A DNA stretch of 64,000 nucleotides from Chromatiaceae bacterium (GTDB lineage Bacteria > Pseudomonadota > Gammaproteobacteria > Chromatiales > Chromatiaceae): the NCBI GenBank assembly GCA_024235175.1, contig JACKMX010000003.1, positions 868,001 through 932,000 on the forward strand, written 5' to 3'. The notes under the pieces were generated by a model, which searched no databases, had not been told where the DNA came from, and was given only the letters and a program-made list of their open reading frames with translations. Shown here piece by piece: positions 43,298 through 52,372 of this stretch. A program made the translations under genes and the position numbers. How positions within the stretch are numbered: position 1 is the stretch's first letter; each line of letters opens with the position of its first letter.

Positions 43298-44176
43298 ATG
43301 GCAAGGCGAAGACAATCTACATTTGAAGAGCTGATCGAAGTGGCAGCGCTGCTGCCCTGGTGGGCTGCCGTTCTGCTTGCCATTGTGGCCTATTTTGTGA
43401 TTCATCCGTTTGCCGAGATGCCAGCACCAACAGCTACAACAACGGCAGAGATGGGTAAGGCGCTAACAACACAAATTTATCGTACGTTAGCAATGTTTGG
43501 GCAGTATCTCGTACCGACCATATTGTTGATTGGAGCGGCCGTTTCCGCTGTTGGTCGTGCGAAGCGGAAGAAGCTTTTGGCGACGACCGTGGAATCGGCA
43601 TCTCTCACTGCCGTCAAGTCGATGACCTGGCAGGAGTTTGAGATGCTGGTCGGTGAAGCATTTCGAGAACAGGGCTTCACGGTAAGAGAAACAACCGCCG
43701 GGGCCGACGGTGGAGTCGATCTCGAATTGCGTAAGGATGGTGAGCTGTTTCTGGTTCAGTGCAAACATTGGCGCGCCACAAAGGTGGGTGTCACGGTTGT
43801 TCGTGAACTGTTTGGAGCTATGGCAGCTGTTGGGGCGACTGGTGCATACGTAGTCACGTCCGGAGTTTTCACAACAGAAGCTCGTCAATTTGCAGATGGT
43901 CGAAACATAACCTTGGTTGATAGTGACTCTCTGCAGGATTTGCTTGGCCATGCGCGCAATTCCAAAAAGTTTCATGCTGGCAATGAGGAGCCCACTTTAA
44001 ACTTGGAACCCAAGCAAGACCGGCAAAGATCAATCTCGGACGCAAAGGAGCCTCCTCCATGTCCCATCTGTAATAGCCCAATGGTGAAGCGCATTGCACA
44101 GCGCGGGGCAAACGTCGGAAATACATTCTGGGGTTGTGCCAAATATCCGAAGTGTCGCGGTACACGTAACTTGTGA
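43298..44176 (+). CDS. Membrane-anchored Mrr-like restriction endonuclease with topoisomerase-type zinc ribbon
   Basis: The 292-aa protein has two N-terminal transmembrane helices (about residues 18-36 and 66-82). An Mrr catalytic domain (about 105-215) follows, with MTWQEFEMLVGEAFREQGFTV, the catalytic GADGGVDLELRKDG (Asp) and LVQCKHW (Gln-x-Lys). A C-terminal four-cysteine zinc ribbon (CPICNSP...WGCAKYPKC, about 250-290) ends it. The Mrr fold cuts modified or foreign DNA in the family; membrane anchoring suggests action at the cell envelope. ATG 43298 has AAGGAAG upstream. It is the last accessory gene before the host region. Confidence 0.85.
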   Translation: MARRRQSTFEELIEVAALLPWWAAVLLAIVAYFVIHPFAEMPAPTATTTAEMGKALTTQIYRTLAMFGQYLVPTILLIGAAVSAVGRAKRKKLLATTVESASLTAVKSMTWQEFEMLVGEAFREQGFTVRETTAGADGGVDLELRKDGELFLVQCKHWRATKVGVTVVRELFGAMAAVGATGAYVVTSGVFTTEARQFADGRNITLVDSDSLQDLLGHARNSKKFHAGNEEPTLNLEPKQDRQRSISDAKEPPPCPICNSPMVKRIAQRGANVGNTFWGCAKYPKCRGTRNL

Positions 44177-45253
44177 ACGTAAAGATGTTTGCCTGAATGC
44201 ACGTGGCCAATGTATCTACCCACGTCATTGACGACACTTGAAGCGTGACTGAGGGCGAATCGCCCGGGTAATTTCGGAAGGCGATTTGTGTGAGGCATAC
44301 GCTTCTGGATGACTCTTCCAGTTGCTGATATCGCTCTTATAAATGGTGAGCAACTTGTCATGCTTCTGATGGAACCCTGTATTGGCGTCCATCGCTCCAC
44401 ACCAGATCTGTTCGAGATCGATGAGGAGGTATTACAAACTTGAGAGGAAAAATAGCGGAGAGCAGATCATGAGTACAAAAACTGAAGGAGCGGGAGCCAG
44501 AGCCTGCTGGTTTGTAGGGGCCACATACGGTGGAACCGATGATCAAACACCCCGTTTTCTTCATTAAGGTATTTGGAAGAATGGGTATCAATGGTAGGGC
44601 TTTAGCAGTAGTCTCTCAGGAGATTTTCCTAGCATCCACGTTGCAGATGGTAGTTGTTTTATTTTCTTTGAAATGTTACAAATTTGTTACGGAAATATTA
44701 CCATCCAGCATAATAAAAATAGATTAGGAAATTGAAGATAGAGATTATGGTCTCGATTGATTTAATTAAGAAGTAGCATCTCTGATTCGGTCATATTGAA
44801 GCACCTCTATCATTAACAGTCCTTCAGAGCGATCATAATTCAAGGTCGTATGTCCGTTCTTGCTTCGTCTTGCTTGTGAGGTATTGGAGTAGCCTCAGCG
44901 AAATCAATCTCTTGCTTGATGGTGCTGCTGAGGACGTTGTCCTTTAAGTGCCGCTAATCACAAAAAGAAAAGGTTGGTAAATAACCCCGGTACCCGTGAA
45001 AACATACATTTTATCCTTCGGCTATTTTTGCCTTTGAGGAATAAAAAGGTATGTATCCGTGTATGACGTTCAATCTCTGAGGCCAAATTGTATGATTAGG
45101 TTGTCAATGTTATGTGCATTCTTTTGTCAGGAGCATTGCAGATACCCACACCTCATAACGAAGTAATTCTGGCTAAGCAAGCTGATTACTATTTGAATTA
45201 TTTTTGAATTCTAGATTTAACGGATACAGGTAGATTTGAGGAGGAAATCTGAG
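44177..45253. other. Intergenic region, probable ICE/host boundary zone
   Basis: About 1.1 kb without a supported gene; short frames at 44382-44567 and 44530-44727 lack ribosome sites and family features. The DNA becomes clearly AT-rich after about 44600. No tRNA or obvious att repeat was seen. A strong ribosome site (gaggagg, 45236-45243) belongs to the next gene. Confidence 0.4.
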
Positions 45254-45934
45254 ATGCCTACATCGATAGACTTCGGCAAAATGTTTCACAAAAAACCATT
45301 CAGGCCCATAAATATGCACATGAAAAATGCGACCAAGTGCGTAGCGCTCATGCCTACTGCCATTGACGCCTTTTTTAGAGCAGACAATGACGCTTTGAAA
45401 GATATTCGCCAGACCATTAATAAATTGGAAGAAGAAGCGGATGAGATTTTGGAGAAACTACAGCGTCGTCTTCCGAGGGCACTGTTTTTAAGCGTAAATG
45501 GACATGATTTGCTTGACGTATTGGAGCTACAGGAAGCGATTGTTGATCGAACCCAGGATATCATTAACCTGATGTTGGACTTACCAATGGATGTCCCTGA
45601 GGAGATGCGCCAACCAATACAGCAATTGGTTGGACGTTGTGTGGCTGCTACCAACGTGGCTGAAAAAATAGTTAATACATTTGTATCGTTAGCAGAAACC
45701 AGATTTAAAGGATCTGATGCCGAAAGTATACAAGAATTGATTCACGAGACTGTGGCTATAGAGACAGACGCAGATAGTTTAGGCATCGAGATCACTCACA
45801 CCATTTTTGCTCGCCGTAACTCAATGGATCCGGTATGTACAATCTTTTTGTACAAACTTATTCACTGGATCGATGATCTTGCAGACTATGCTGAAAAACT
45901 CGCTATTCGTACCCGATTGTTAATTGTACGCTGA
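45254..45934 (+). CDS. DUF47 (TIGR00153) PhoU-like protein
   Basis: The 226-aa protein is all-helical, with the PhoU-like repeats typical of DUF47 proteins: MPTAIDAFFRADNDALKDIRQTINKLEEEADEI (first bundle) and AVAIETDADSLGIEITHTIFARRNSMDPV (second). In many bacteria it is cotranscribed with a PiT phosphate permease and modulates it. Here no PiT gene follows; instead 350 nt of non-coding DNA and a convergent Na/Pi cotransporter gene. Start ATG 45254 has GAGGAGG 10 nt upstream. Confidence 0.9.
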   Translation: MPTSIDFGKMFHKKPFRPINMHMKNATKCVALMPTAIDAFFRADNDALKDIRQTINKLEEEADEILEKLQRRLPRALFLSVNGHDLLDVLELQEAIVDRTQDIINLMLDLPMDVPEEMRQPIQQLVGRCVAATNVAEKIVNTFVSLAETRFKGSDAESIQELIHETVAIETDADSLGIEITHTIFARRNSMDPVCTIFLYKLIHWIDDLADYAEKLAIRTRLLIVR

Positions 45935-46206
45935 CAATTACAAGCTAGCTGGGCATATATGATCAATGAGGGTTTTCCTGCCGCGGTATCATTGTGTGAG
46001 TCTGGCAGCAGTGCCACCAGGCTTAGGTTCTGCTGAGTATCTGATGTGTTTCATGAAGAAACAGCACGATTGAACGAAAAAACAGGTGCTCTTTCGGTAA
46101 TCTGCAGATATTGCTGGGGCAAGACTTCGTCAGAGTTTTACTTGCCCTATTGACTGGAGTCGGCTGATGAGTGTCCCATTTTGTCTTATTATTTGTACGG
46201 GGTAAA

Positions 46207-46241
46207 AAAGAGGGGCTGGCAGCCTTTCAACAGCCAGCCCC
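46207..46241 (-). terminator. Rho-independent terminator of the Na/Pi cotransporter gene
   Basis: Arms ggggctggc (46212-46220) and gccagcccc (46233-46241) form a 9-bp GC-rich stem. Read on the minus strand it is followed by ctcttttttacc, a good U-tract. It lies about 50 nt beyond the stop of the minus-strand gene. Confidence 0.85.
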
Positions 46242-46291
46242 AAGCAGAGATCAAGAAGATGGAAAAGAGGTCTTGTTGAGGCTGTTATTAA

Positions 46292-48118
46292 TCAGCGCTC
46301 AGCTGCCCTCTTGGTTGCCATCGAATCTATCGCCATTTGCTCGGTCTCTTCATCGCTGAGTGCGAGTTCGTGATCTATATCACGCTGCTCTGGATCGTGA
46401 CTGGAGAAGAGTACTTCACCCATCTGTACCAGATTCTTCGCCACATCATAAGCATAAGCACTGTCGTTCATCAGCGAAGTCGCCATCTGCGGGGTAATTC
46501 TGTTCTCGCGGATCAGCACCTCCAGAATGCCGTTCGCGGTACTGTCGCTCTCCTCCATCTGCAGCCTGATCGCATCCAGCGACAGCACAGTAGTCGGATC
46601 ATCGGGCTCGTTGCGCGCCTCTCCCAGTCGGCGCAGCACCTCGCCGAGCTGTATCCTGATCGAGTTGTACTCGGCACGGATGTCGTCATTATCCGATACG
46701 ATGTACTCCTTCAGGTTCTTGTGCATGTGCTTGGTGTCCTTGATCGCCTCGACAATATCGCGTCCGGCGGCACGTAGGCGGAACAACTCGTCGGTCTGCC
46801 CCGGTGTCATATTGAGGTTGGCGCGGCTGATGAAGTTGACGATCGCACTGTATAACCCCTTGACGTTCTGGTTGTACTCCTCATCGATATCGATCGGCAT
46901 CACCTTGCTATCCTTCTTTACAACGTCCTCCAGATCCTTTTCCGACAGAATGTCATGACGATGCAGACTCAAGCCGTGAGCGATGATCGTGAATGCGTTG
47001 TCGTACAGATGCAGAGTCTCCTTGCGCACCGCTTCGAGTGCCGTATCCGGCAGTTCGATAACCGAATCGTTGAGGTACTTGGGTTCCGCAGTGGTGAGCT
47101 TCTTGTCCGGCATGACGCGCATCAGGAAATTCACCAGCTGATTGGTGAACGGCATCATCACCGCGATACCGATGGTATTGAATATGGAGTGAAACACCGC
47201 CAGTTTCATGGTCCAGTCATCAGCGGCAATACCGATCGCGGACGCGATGACATCCACTCCCGCCATCAACTGATAGATCAGCGCAATGGCGATCACCGCG
47301 GTGACACTGTTGAAGATCAGATGCGCCCCCGCCAGACGTTTGCCCATCACATTGGAGCTCAACGCTCCGAGAATGGCGGTGATGGTGGTGCCGATATTGG
47401 CGCCGATCGCCAGACCGAGTCCGTTCTCATAGGTGATCTGCCCGGCGGCCAGTGCAGTGATGATGATTACCAGGGTTGCATGACTCGACTGCATGATCAC
47501 GGTCGCGAACACACCGATCAGTGTGAACAGCAGTACGCCACTGTAACCATCCACCGCGAATTTAGTCAGATCGATGGTATCCCGAAACGCCTCGAACCCC
47601 TCCTTCATGTGGTGGATACCCAGAAACAGAAAACCGAGGCCGGCCAGGATATAACCGATACCGTTCATCGATTTTGATTTCTGGAAGATCAGAATGATGC
47701 CAAAAACCAGCATCGGCATCGCATAGGCGGAAATCTTCACCTTCATGCCCAGGCCGGCGATCAGCCAGGCGCCGGTGGTGGTGCCCAGGTTGGCACCGAA
47801 GATGATGCCGACGCCGGCGGCCAGCGTGATCAGTCCTGCACCCAGAAACGATATGGTGATGACCGATACCAGCGAACTGGATTGCATCAGCGTGGTGGAG
47901 ACGACGCCGAAGCTGAGGCTCTTCCAGATATTGTCCGTGGTCTTGCGCAGCAGTCGCTCCAGCAGACCACCGGTAAATGCCTTGAATCCTTCCTCTAATG
48001 CGAGCATGCCGAATAAAAATATGGCTACGCCCGCGGAGATCTCTTTAAAATCTGGACTTATCCAGAAACCATACGCCAACACCAGCAGCATGGTCGGTAA
48101 AAATATTTTTTTGATCAT
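46292..48118 (-). CDS. Na+/Pi cotransporter (NptA/PNaS family) with PhoU-like tail
   Basis: The 608-aa protein has two inverted membrane halves with the signature motifs LMQSSSLVSVITISFLGAG (about residue 77) and IMQSSHATLVIIITALAAG (about 208), each followed by a GANLGTT / GANIGTT box. The C-terminal 230 residues are cytoplasmic and helical, PhoU-like. It should move phosphate with sodium. It converges with DUF47 and diverges from the two-component genes. It is the most divergent of the three such proteins in the window. Confidence 0.92.
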   Translation of the reverse strand: MIKKIFLPTMLLVLAYGFWISPDFKEISAGVAIFLFGMLALEEGFKAFTGGLLERLLRKTTDNIWKSLSFGVVSTTLMQSSSLVSVITISFLGAGLITLAAGVGIIFGANLGTTTGAWLIAGLGMKVKISAYAMPMLVFGIILIFQKSKSMNGIGYILAGLGFLFLGIHHMKEGFEAFRDTIDLTKFAVDGYSGVLLFTLIGVFATVIMQSSHATLVIIITALAAGQITYENGLGLAIGANIGTTITAILGALSSNVMGKRLAGAHLIFNSVTAVIAIALIYQLMAGVDVIASAIGIAADDWTMKLAVFHSIFNTIGIAVMMPFTNQLVNFLMRVMPDKKLTTAEPKYLNDSVIELPDTALEAVRKETLHLYDNAFTIIAHGLSLHRHDILSEKDLEDVVKKDSKVMPIDIDEEYNQNVKGLYSAIVNFISRANLNMTPGQTDELFRLRAAGRDIVEAIKDTKHMHKNLKEYIVSDNDDIRAEYNSIRIQLGEVLRRLGEARNEPDDPTTVLSLDAIRLQMEESDSTANGILEVLIRENRITPQMATSLMNDSAYAYDVAKNLVQMGEVLFSSHDPEQRDIDHELALSDEETEQMAIDSMATKRAAER

Positions 48119-48217
48119 AACAGTCTATCCATCTATGCCTGATTGGTAAGGACGAGATTAATCACTGCCAGCTTCATATGGTGGCTTTTCTCATAAAGTT
48201 GCTCCTCATTGCGGTTT

Positions 48218-48532
48218 TTACATACTCTCTTGCTCGGCCCTGTCCGATAAGCGAATTGGCATTGCCTCACTTTCCGACCGCTCAGGATTGGGCTCGATGG
48301 AGTGCTTCGTTCTTTTCGCTTTCAGTAAACCTTTGTGCTTGTCGTACATTCGCAGAAAGAAGGGAGAAAACTGTGCCAGAAGGAAGAAAAAAGAAGTGAC
48401 TACAACCGCTTCGATTCCCAAAAGATAATAAGACGCAAATACGAAATAGAGAAACAGCATTCCCAGAGCGGTTCGCCGAAAGACATTGCCGAGATTTCCG
48501 TTTATCTGTTTCCCAATTCCACGTTGTTTCAT
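48218..48532 (-). CDS. Small membrane protein of unknown family
   Basis: The 104-aa protein has two adjacent hydrophobic helices (about residues 19-40 and 43-62) and a charged, Ser/Arg/Glu-rich C-terminal tail. ATG 48532 has GAGAGG upstream. It lies 100 nt before the Na/Pi cotransporter start on the same strand and might be cotranscribed. I do not recognise it. Confidence 0.55.
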   Translation of the reverse strand: MKQRGIGKQINGNLGNVFRRTALGMLFLYFVFASYYLLGIEAVVVTSFFFLLAQFSPFFLRMYDKHKGLLKAKRTKHSIEPNPERSESEAMPIRLSDRAEQESM

Positions 48533-49767
48533 ACTTCAATCCTCTCAAGGAAGCTTTGCTAACCTTGGCAGATGCAGGCATTCATGCCGCCCTACGCGCA
48601 ACCCAATATTCGGGTTTCCCTCCTACAGATAAAGAACAGATCGGCACTGTAATGGAAAAGAGAAGCACATGTTGGGCCATTTAGAAAAAGCTAAAAACAT
48701 AAGTAAAATCAATAATTAAGGATATATAACTATACACAATAGAAAACAGAATGGGTGTAACAAAATGAAAAGAAAACTCTTCTTTGTAAGAGCCGAGTGT
48801 GTTTTATTCTTTACCTTCAAAGCCTTGAACAGGTTTATCGCTGAGGTGTAACCAACCCGTTTAGTTACACCCGTAGAAGATAGCGTTCTATAAAGCCACT
48901 AACCGCTTTCTATACATGCCCATCCGAATGGTATCCATTAAATGACCAAACGCCGACTCCACTCTACTTAGCCGTTGGTCGTAGATGTGCCGCAATCATG
49001 ATCTCGCCGATCGTTGTTTCGTCTCAAAGATGATTGATAGACTTTTTTTGTCGTCAGCTTTGGAAGCAATACTAACGAAGAACTTACCAGGTGAGGCGAA
49101 GGGTATCCCTCTCCGTCAACATACCTAACACACGACTGTCATGGTTCACGTCGGAAAAGCTATTGTAGTTTGCTGACACTGATTTTCGGGTTGCTTTATC
49201 CAGGTGCGGTTCTGGGTGTAGCGGTTAATTTCTGAGATCATTAGGTAGGCAAAACCAATCCTCTTGAAAAGCAGCTCTTATTCAGTCCGTTTGATTGCCT
49301 CTCCTTCAGATATGCCTCAATTTTCGACCGGAATGCAGTGGTGTATGCAGTAGTAGGGTTGTAACAACTTAACCTTTTTGCATTCTGAATTCTCATGGTT
49401 TGTTGATCAGATAATTAATTGATTATGAGTGTATTAATAGGCTTATCTGATCATTCGATTCATTCCTGAGTGTTCATCATGTTACACCCTTAAGGTAGTT
49501 TTCCTATCAACTTATGCAATTCTAACTTTCTGATTTATAGCCTGAAATCTCAGGTTTTGTTAATTGGCCTGGTTCCTGCGTAAAAGTCATTAGGGCTTCG
49601 GGATATCCTGCTCGGTATTGTAACGGCAATCATATGTTTTTAGCCGGATCCTGGTAATTGAAGTTTAGAGATGTTCACCTCGGCATTAACACCGGAGCCA
49701 CGAAAAATCTTGTTTAAAGGTTGTCGAATTAATTAATCAGACAATCTCATGTTGAGGGAGAGTGGTA
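48533..49767. other. Long AT-rich intergenic region
   Basis: About 1.2 kb with no supported gene. It contains a hairpin with arms ggtgtaac (48845-48852) and gttacacc (48864-48871), and the bases gtgtaac/gttacac recur at several places (about 48755, 48845, 48864, 49484). It separates the divergent Na/Pi cotransporter side from the two-component operon and may hold promoters for both. Confidence 0.4.
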
Positions 49768-50025
49768 ATGAAGTTCCAAAGGCTCACAAATGAACTTGAT
49801 GATCTGCTTATTTTGATCGACAGGGAAGAGGATAAACGACAGGAAAGTTTGAATGACTATTTCTGGCGACTTAGGGCAGAAGAACGAAAATTGCGAAGAA
49901 AAATTGAAAATGAGGAGAATAAAAACAGCCGCAGGAAATTGAAGAAAAAATTGAATAATGTGATTGAAGGATACGATTTACTAGGCGCTCATTTTAATGA
50001 CTCACAATCCAAACAGACTGATTGA
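49768..50025 (+). CDS. Small coiled-coil protein
   Basis: The 85-aa protein is almost entirely charged and helical (FQRLTNELDDLLILIDREED, a segment rich in Arg/Glu/Lys, then LKKKLNNVIEG). It is predicted to form a coiled coil. ATG 49768 has GAGGGAGAG upstream. It overlaps a downstream small open frame and precedes the kinase gene. Function is unknown. Confidence 0.6.
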   Translation: MKFQRLTNELDDLLILIDREEDKRQESLNDYFWRLRAEERKLRRKIENEENKNSRRKLKKKLNNVIEGYDLLGAHFNDSQSKQTD

Positions 50026-50173
50026 TACAGAAAGTAGTTTTCTGAAAGAAATCAAAAAAGCACGGCTAGAAGATAATGAGGAGTTCGTGAGATCTCCGGC
50101 TTCCATTTTAATAGAGGCTGGAGTTTTCGTTATCGCATTGTTTTTATTTTTGGCGTTGCTAAGTCTGATCTAA
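49997..50173 (+). CDS. Small tail-anchored membrane protein, in frame with the downstream kinase
   Basis: A 58-codon frame (ATG 49997 to TAA 50171-50173) encodes a polar N-terminal part (FLKEIKKARLEDNEEFVRS) and a C-terminal hydrophobic helix (VFVIALFLFLALLSLI). It overlaps the coiled-coil gene by 29 nt. The kinase reading frame continues in the same phase immediately after its stop codon. It could be a real small protein, or the split N-terminus of the kinase. Confidence 0.4.
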   Translation: MTHNPNRLIDTESSFLKEIKKARLEDNEEFVRSPASILIEAGVFVIALFLFLALLSLI

Positions 50174-50257
50174 CTTGAAGACCACACACCTGCACTGAAT
50201 AAGACACGCATCAGAGAACATTGGCTGCCAGTATTTCTGTTTCTGGCCGGAATAGTT

Positions 50258-52363
50258 GTGACGCTGAGCGCCTTTTTCACCATAAAAGGTGAGTTGGACA
50301 GTCACCGCCAGACTGAATTCAGTTGGGAAGCGCACAACCGCAATAATGCCCTGCAACAAGGAATTGAGGACGGATTGGAATCGGTCAAGACGATCCGCGA
50401 TCTGTTTCGTTCATCCGAATATGTCACGCAATCGGAGTACAGTCTTTTTGCTCAGGCGTTGTTAGCACGACATTCGGGTATCCATGCACTAGAATGGATT
50501 GAACTGACCAAACGCGTTATTCCTCCGGTAGTCGAACCTGGCAAGGTGCAAGGTTCCGATCAGTCTGCTATCTATGAAGATCGGTTCACCTTAACCTACA
50601 TTGAGCCCTTGCCGTCGGATGGACAGACATTGGGTTTCGATTATGGCTCGGACCCGTCGTACCGAAAGCTGTTGGAACATGCTTGGAGCAGCGGACAACT
50701 GACGGTCAGTGGTCGTATCAGATTGGTTCGGAACAACGGTCCGCTGTTTGGATTCATAGCCATCCAGCCGGTTTACATTAACGGGCTGCCTATCACAACA
50801 GAGGTACAGCGCAAAAAAGCACTGCTGGGGTTTGTTGTGGGTCTGTTCCGAATCGCCGATCTTGCAAATGCCGCGATCTCCCGACTGGAACCGCGTGGTG
50901 TGGAGTTTCTGGTACTGGATGAGTCAGCAGAGCCCGGTCAGCAGTTTCTGGATTTTTATGCCAGTCGGCTGGACTCAAATTCTCGTGACGATGTCGATTA
51001 CACAAAAGCCCCGGAGTGGAGCCTTAAAGGGGCACAGAGGGTGCGCCAACTATTTCCGGTAGCCGATCGCATTTGGTCAATTACCAGTTCGCCAGTTGAC
51101 AATTTTCGCAGCGCGGAGGGATTTGCAAATGGACCCAATATTATTCTGATAGGGGGCGGAGTTCTGACCCTAACGATGTCATTGTTCGTTTTCACTATGC
51201 GTACTGGCATCAAGAAAAGAATGAAGATCGAACGGGAACTCCGCGAATCAGAGCAGAAACTGCGTGTCCTGTTCGATCAATCACCCGATATCATCATGAC
51301 AGTGGATGGGGAAGATAACTGCCTGATGATCAATCGTCCATTACCCAGGAAGCGTGACAATGGAGATGTTCAAGGTTTAACCGGTTTTTTTCCGACAAAG
51401 CTCCAAGATAACTATAGAGCGATCCTGAAAAAAGTTCTCCACTCCGGAGAGGCTGGTGAAATCCAGTTTTCGGGAGACGGTCCTAGCTGGTGGGAAGTGC
51501 GTGTCGTGCCGTTACGAATACAGGATAAACTAGCTTCTGCCATGGTTATCCTAAAGGACATCACCGAGCAGCGGATGTTGGAGGCACACACTATACGGAA
51601 TGCCAGACTCGCATCGCTGGGTGTGTTGGCGGCGAGTGTAGCGCACGAAATCAACAACCCCAACAACGCTATTCAGTTCAATATCTCGATACTGACGAGA
51701 AGCTGGCGCGATATCATCAAAATACTGGCTTTGTTCCGAACAGAACACGGCGATTTTACCGTGGGTGGTGTTTCGTTTGAGCAGGCCCTGACAGGTACAC
51801 CTCGTCTGCTCGAAGGTATTGAAAAAAGCGCCCGTAGGATAGGGGTTATCGTCAGTAACCTAAAACACCTGGCCCGACCAGACCAGGGTGATCTCGACCA
51901 CGAAGTGGATGTTGCAGAGGTTTTGCGTAACGCTTTGTCAATTCTGCAAAACCAGATTCACAAGCTGTGCGACGATTGTAAGTTGGATATTGTAGAACCG
52001 CTTTCAGCAGTGCGGGGTAACGCGCAGCAATTGGAACAGGTATTCATTAATGTGATTCTGAATGCGCTGCAGTCACTGCCCGATCGATCAGCCGCTATTC
52101 GAATCTTTGCTGTACAGGAAGAGGCAGGGGAGTTTATCCAGGTCACTGTCAGTGACCAGGGATCGGGAATTTCCGAGGAAATTCACAGCCAAGTTCTCGA
52201 TCCTTTCTTCACCACGAAGAGTGATCAGGGCGGCACTGGGCTTGGATTGCCCATATCCTACCGTATTATCCAGAATCACAAAGGTAAAATGGTGCTGAAT
52301 TCGAGACCTGGAGAGGGTACTGATGTGATCATGCGGCTGCCGGTATACAACGGAAACCGATAG
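50258..52363 (+). CDS. Sensor histidine kinase with CHASE and PAS domains
   Basis: Counted from GTG 50258, a CHASE periplasmic sensor (about residues 25-245) is followed by a transmembrane helix (about 290-312), PAS (330-440) and a kinase core: H box SVAHEINNPNNAIQF (about 462), N box NVILNALQS, and G boxes DQGSGI and GGTGLGLPI. The first transmembrane helix is encoded partly upstream of 50258, in an open frame from 50174 lacking ATG, GTG or TTG; CTG 50195 is possible. The kinase is paired with the next gene, 9 nt downstream. Confidence 0.88.
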   Translation: MTLSAFFTIKGELDSHRQTEFSWEAHNRNNALQQGIEDGLESVKTIRDLFRSSEYVTQSEYSLFAQALLARHSGIHALEWIELTKRVIPPVVEPGKVQGSDQSAIYEDRFTLTYIEPLPSDGQTLGFDYGSDPSYRKLLEHAWSSGQLTVSGRIRLVRNNGPLFGFIAIQPVYINGLPITTEVQRKKALLGFVVGLFRIADLANAAISRLEPRGVEFLVLDESAEPGQQFLDFYASRLDSNSRDDVDYTKAPEWSLKGAQRVRQLFPVADRIWSITSSPVDNFRSAEGFANGPNIILIGGGVLTLTMSLFVFTMRTGIKKRMKIERELRESEQKLRVLFDQSPDIIMTVDGEDNCLMINRPLPRKRDNGDVQGLTGFFPTKLQDNYRAILKKVLHSGEAGEIQFSGDGPSWWEVRVVPLRIQDKLASAMVILKDITEQRMLEAHTIRNARLASLGVLAASVAHEINNPNNAIQFNISILTRSWRDIIKILALFRTEHGDFTVGGVSFEQALTGTPRLLEGIEKSARRIGVIVSNLKHLARPDQGDLDHEVDVAEVLRNALSILQNQIHKLCDDCKLDIVEPLSAVRGNAQQLEQVFINVILNALQSLPDRSAAIRIFAVQEEAGEFIQVTVSDQGSGISEEIHSQVLDPFFTTKSDQGGTGLGLPISYRIIQNHKGKMVLNSRPGEGTDVIMRLPVYNGNR

Positions 52364-52372
52364 GAGAGGATA

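Noticed and set aside
44382..44727. Short open frames in the ICE/host boundary
   Set aside because: No Shine-Dalgarno, low-complexity translations and AT-rich drift; treated as non-coding.
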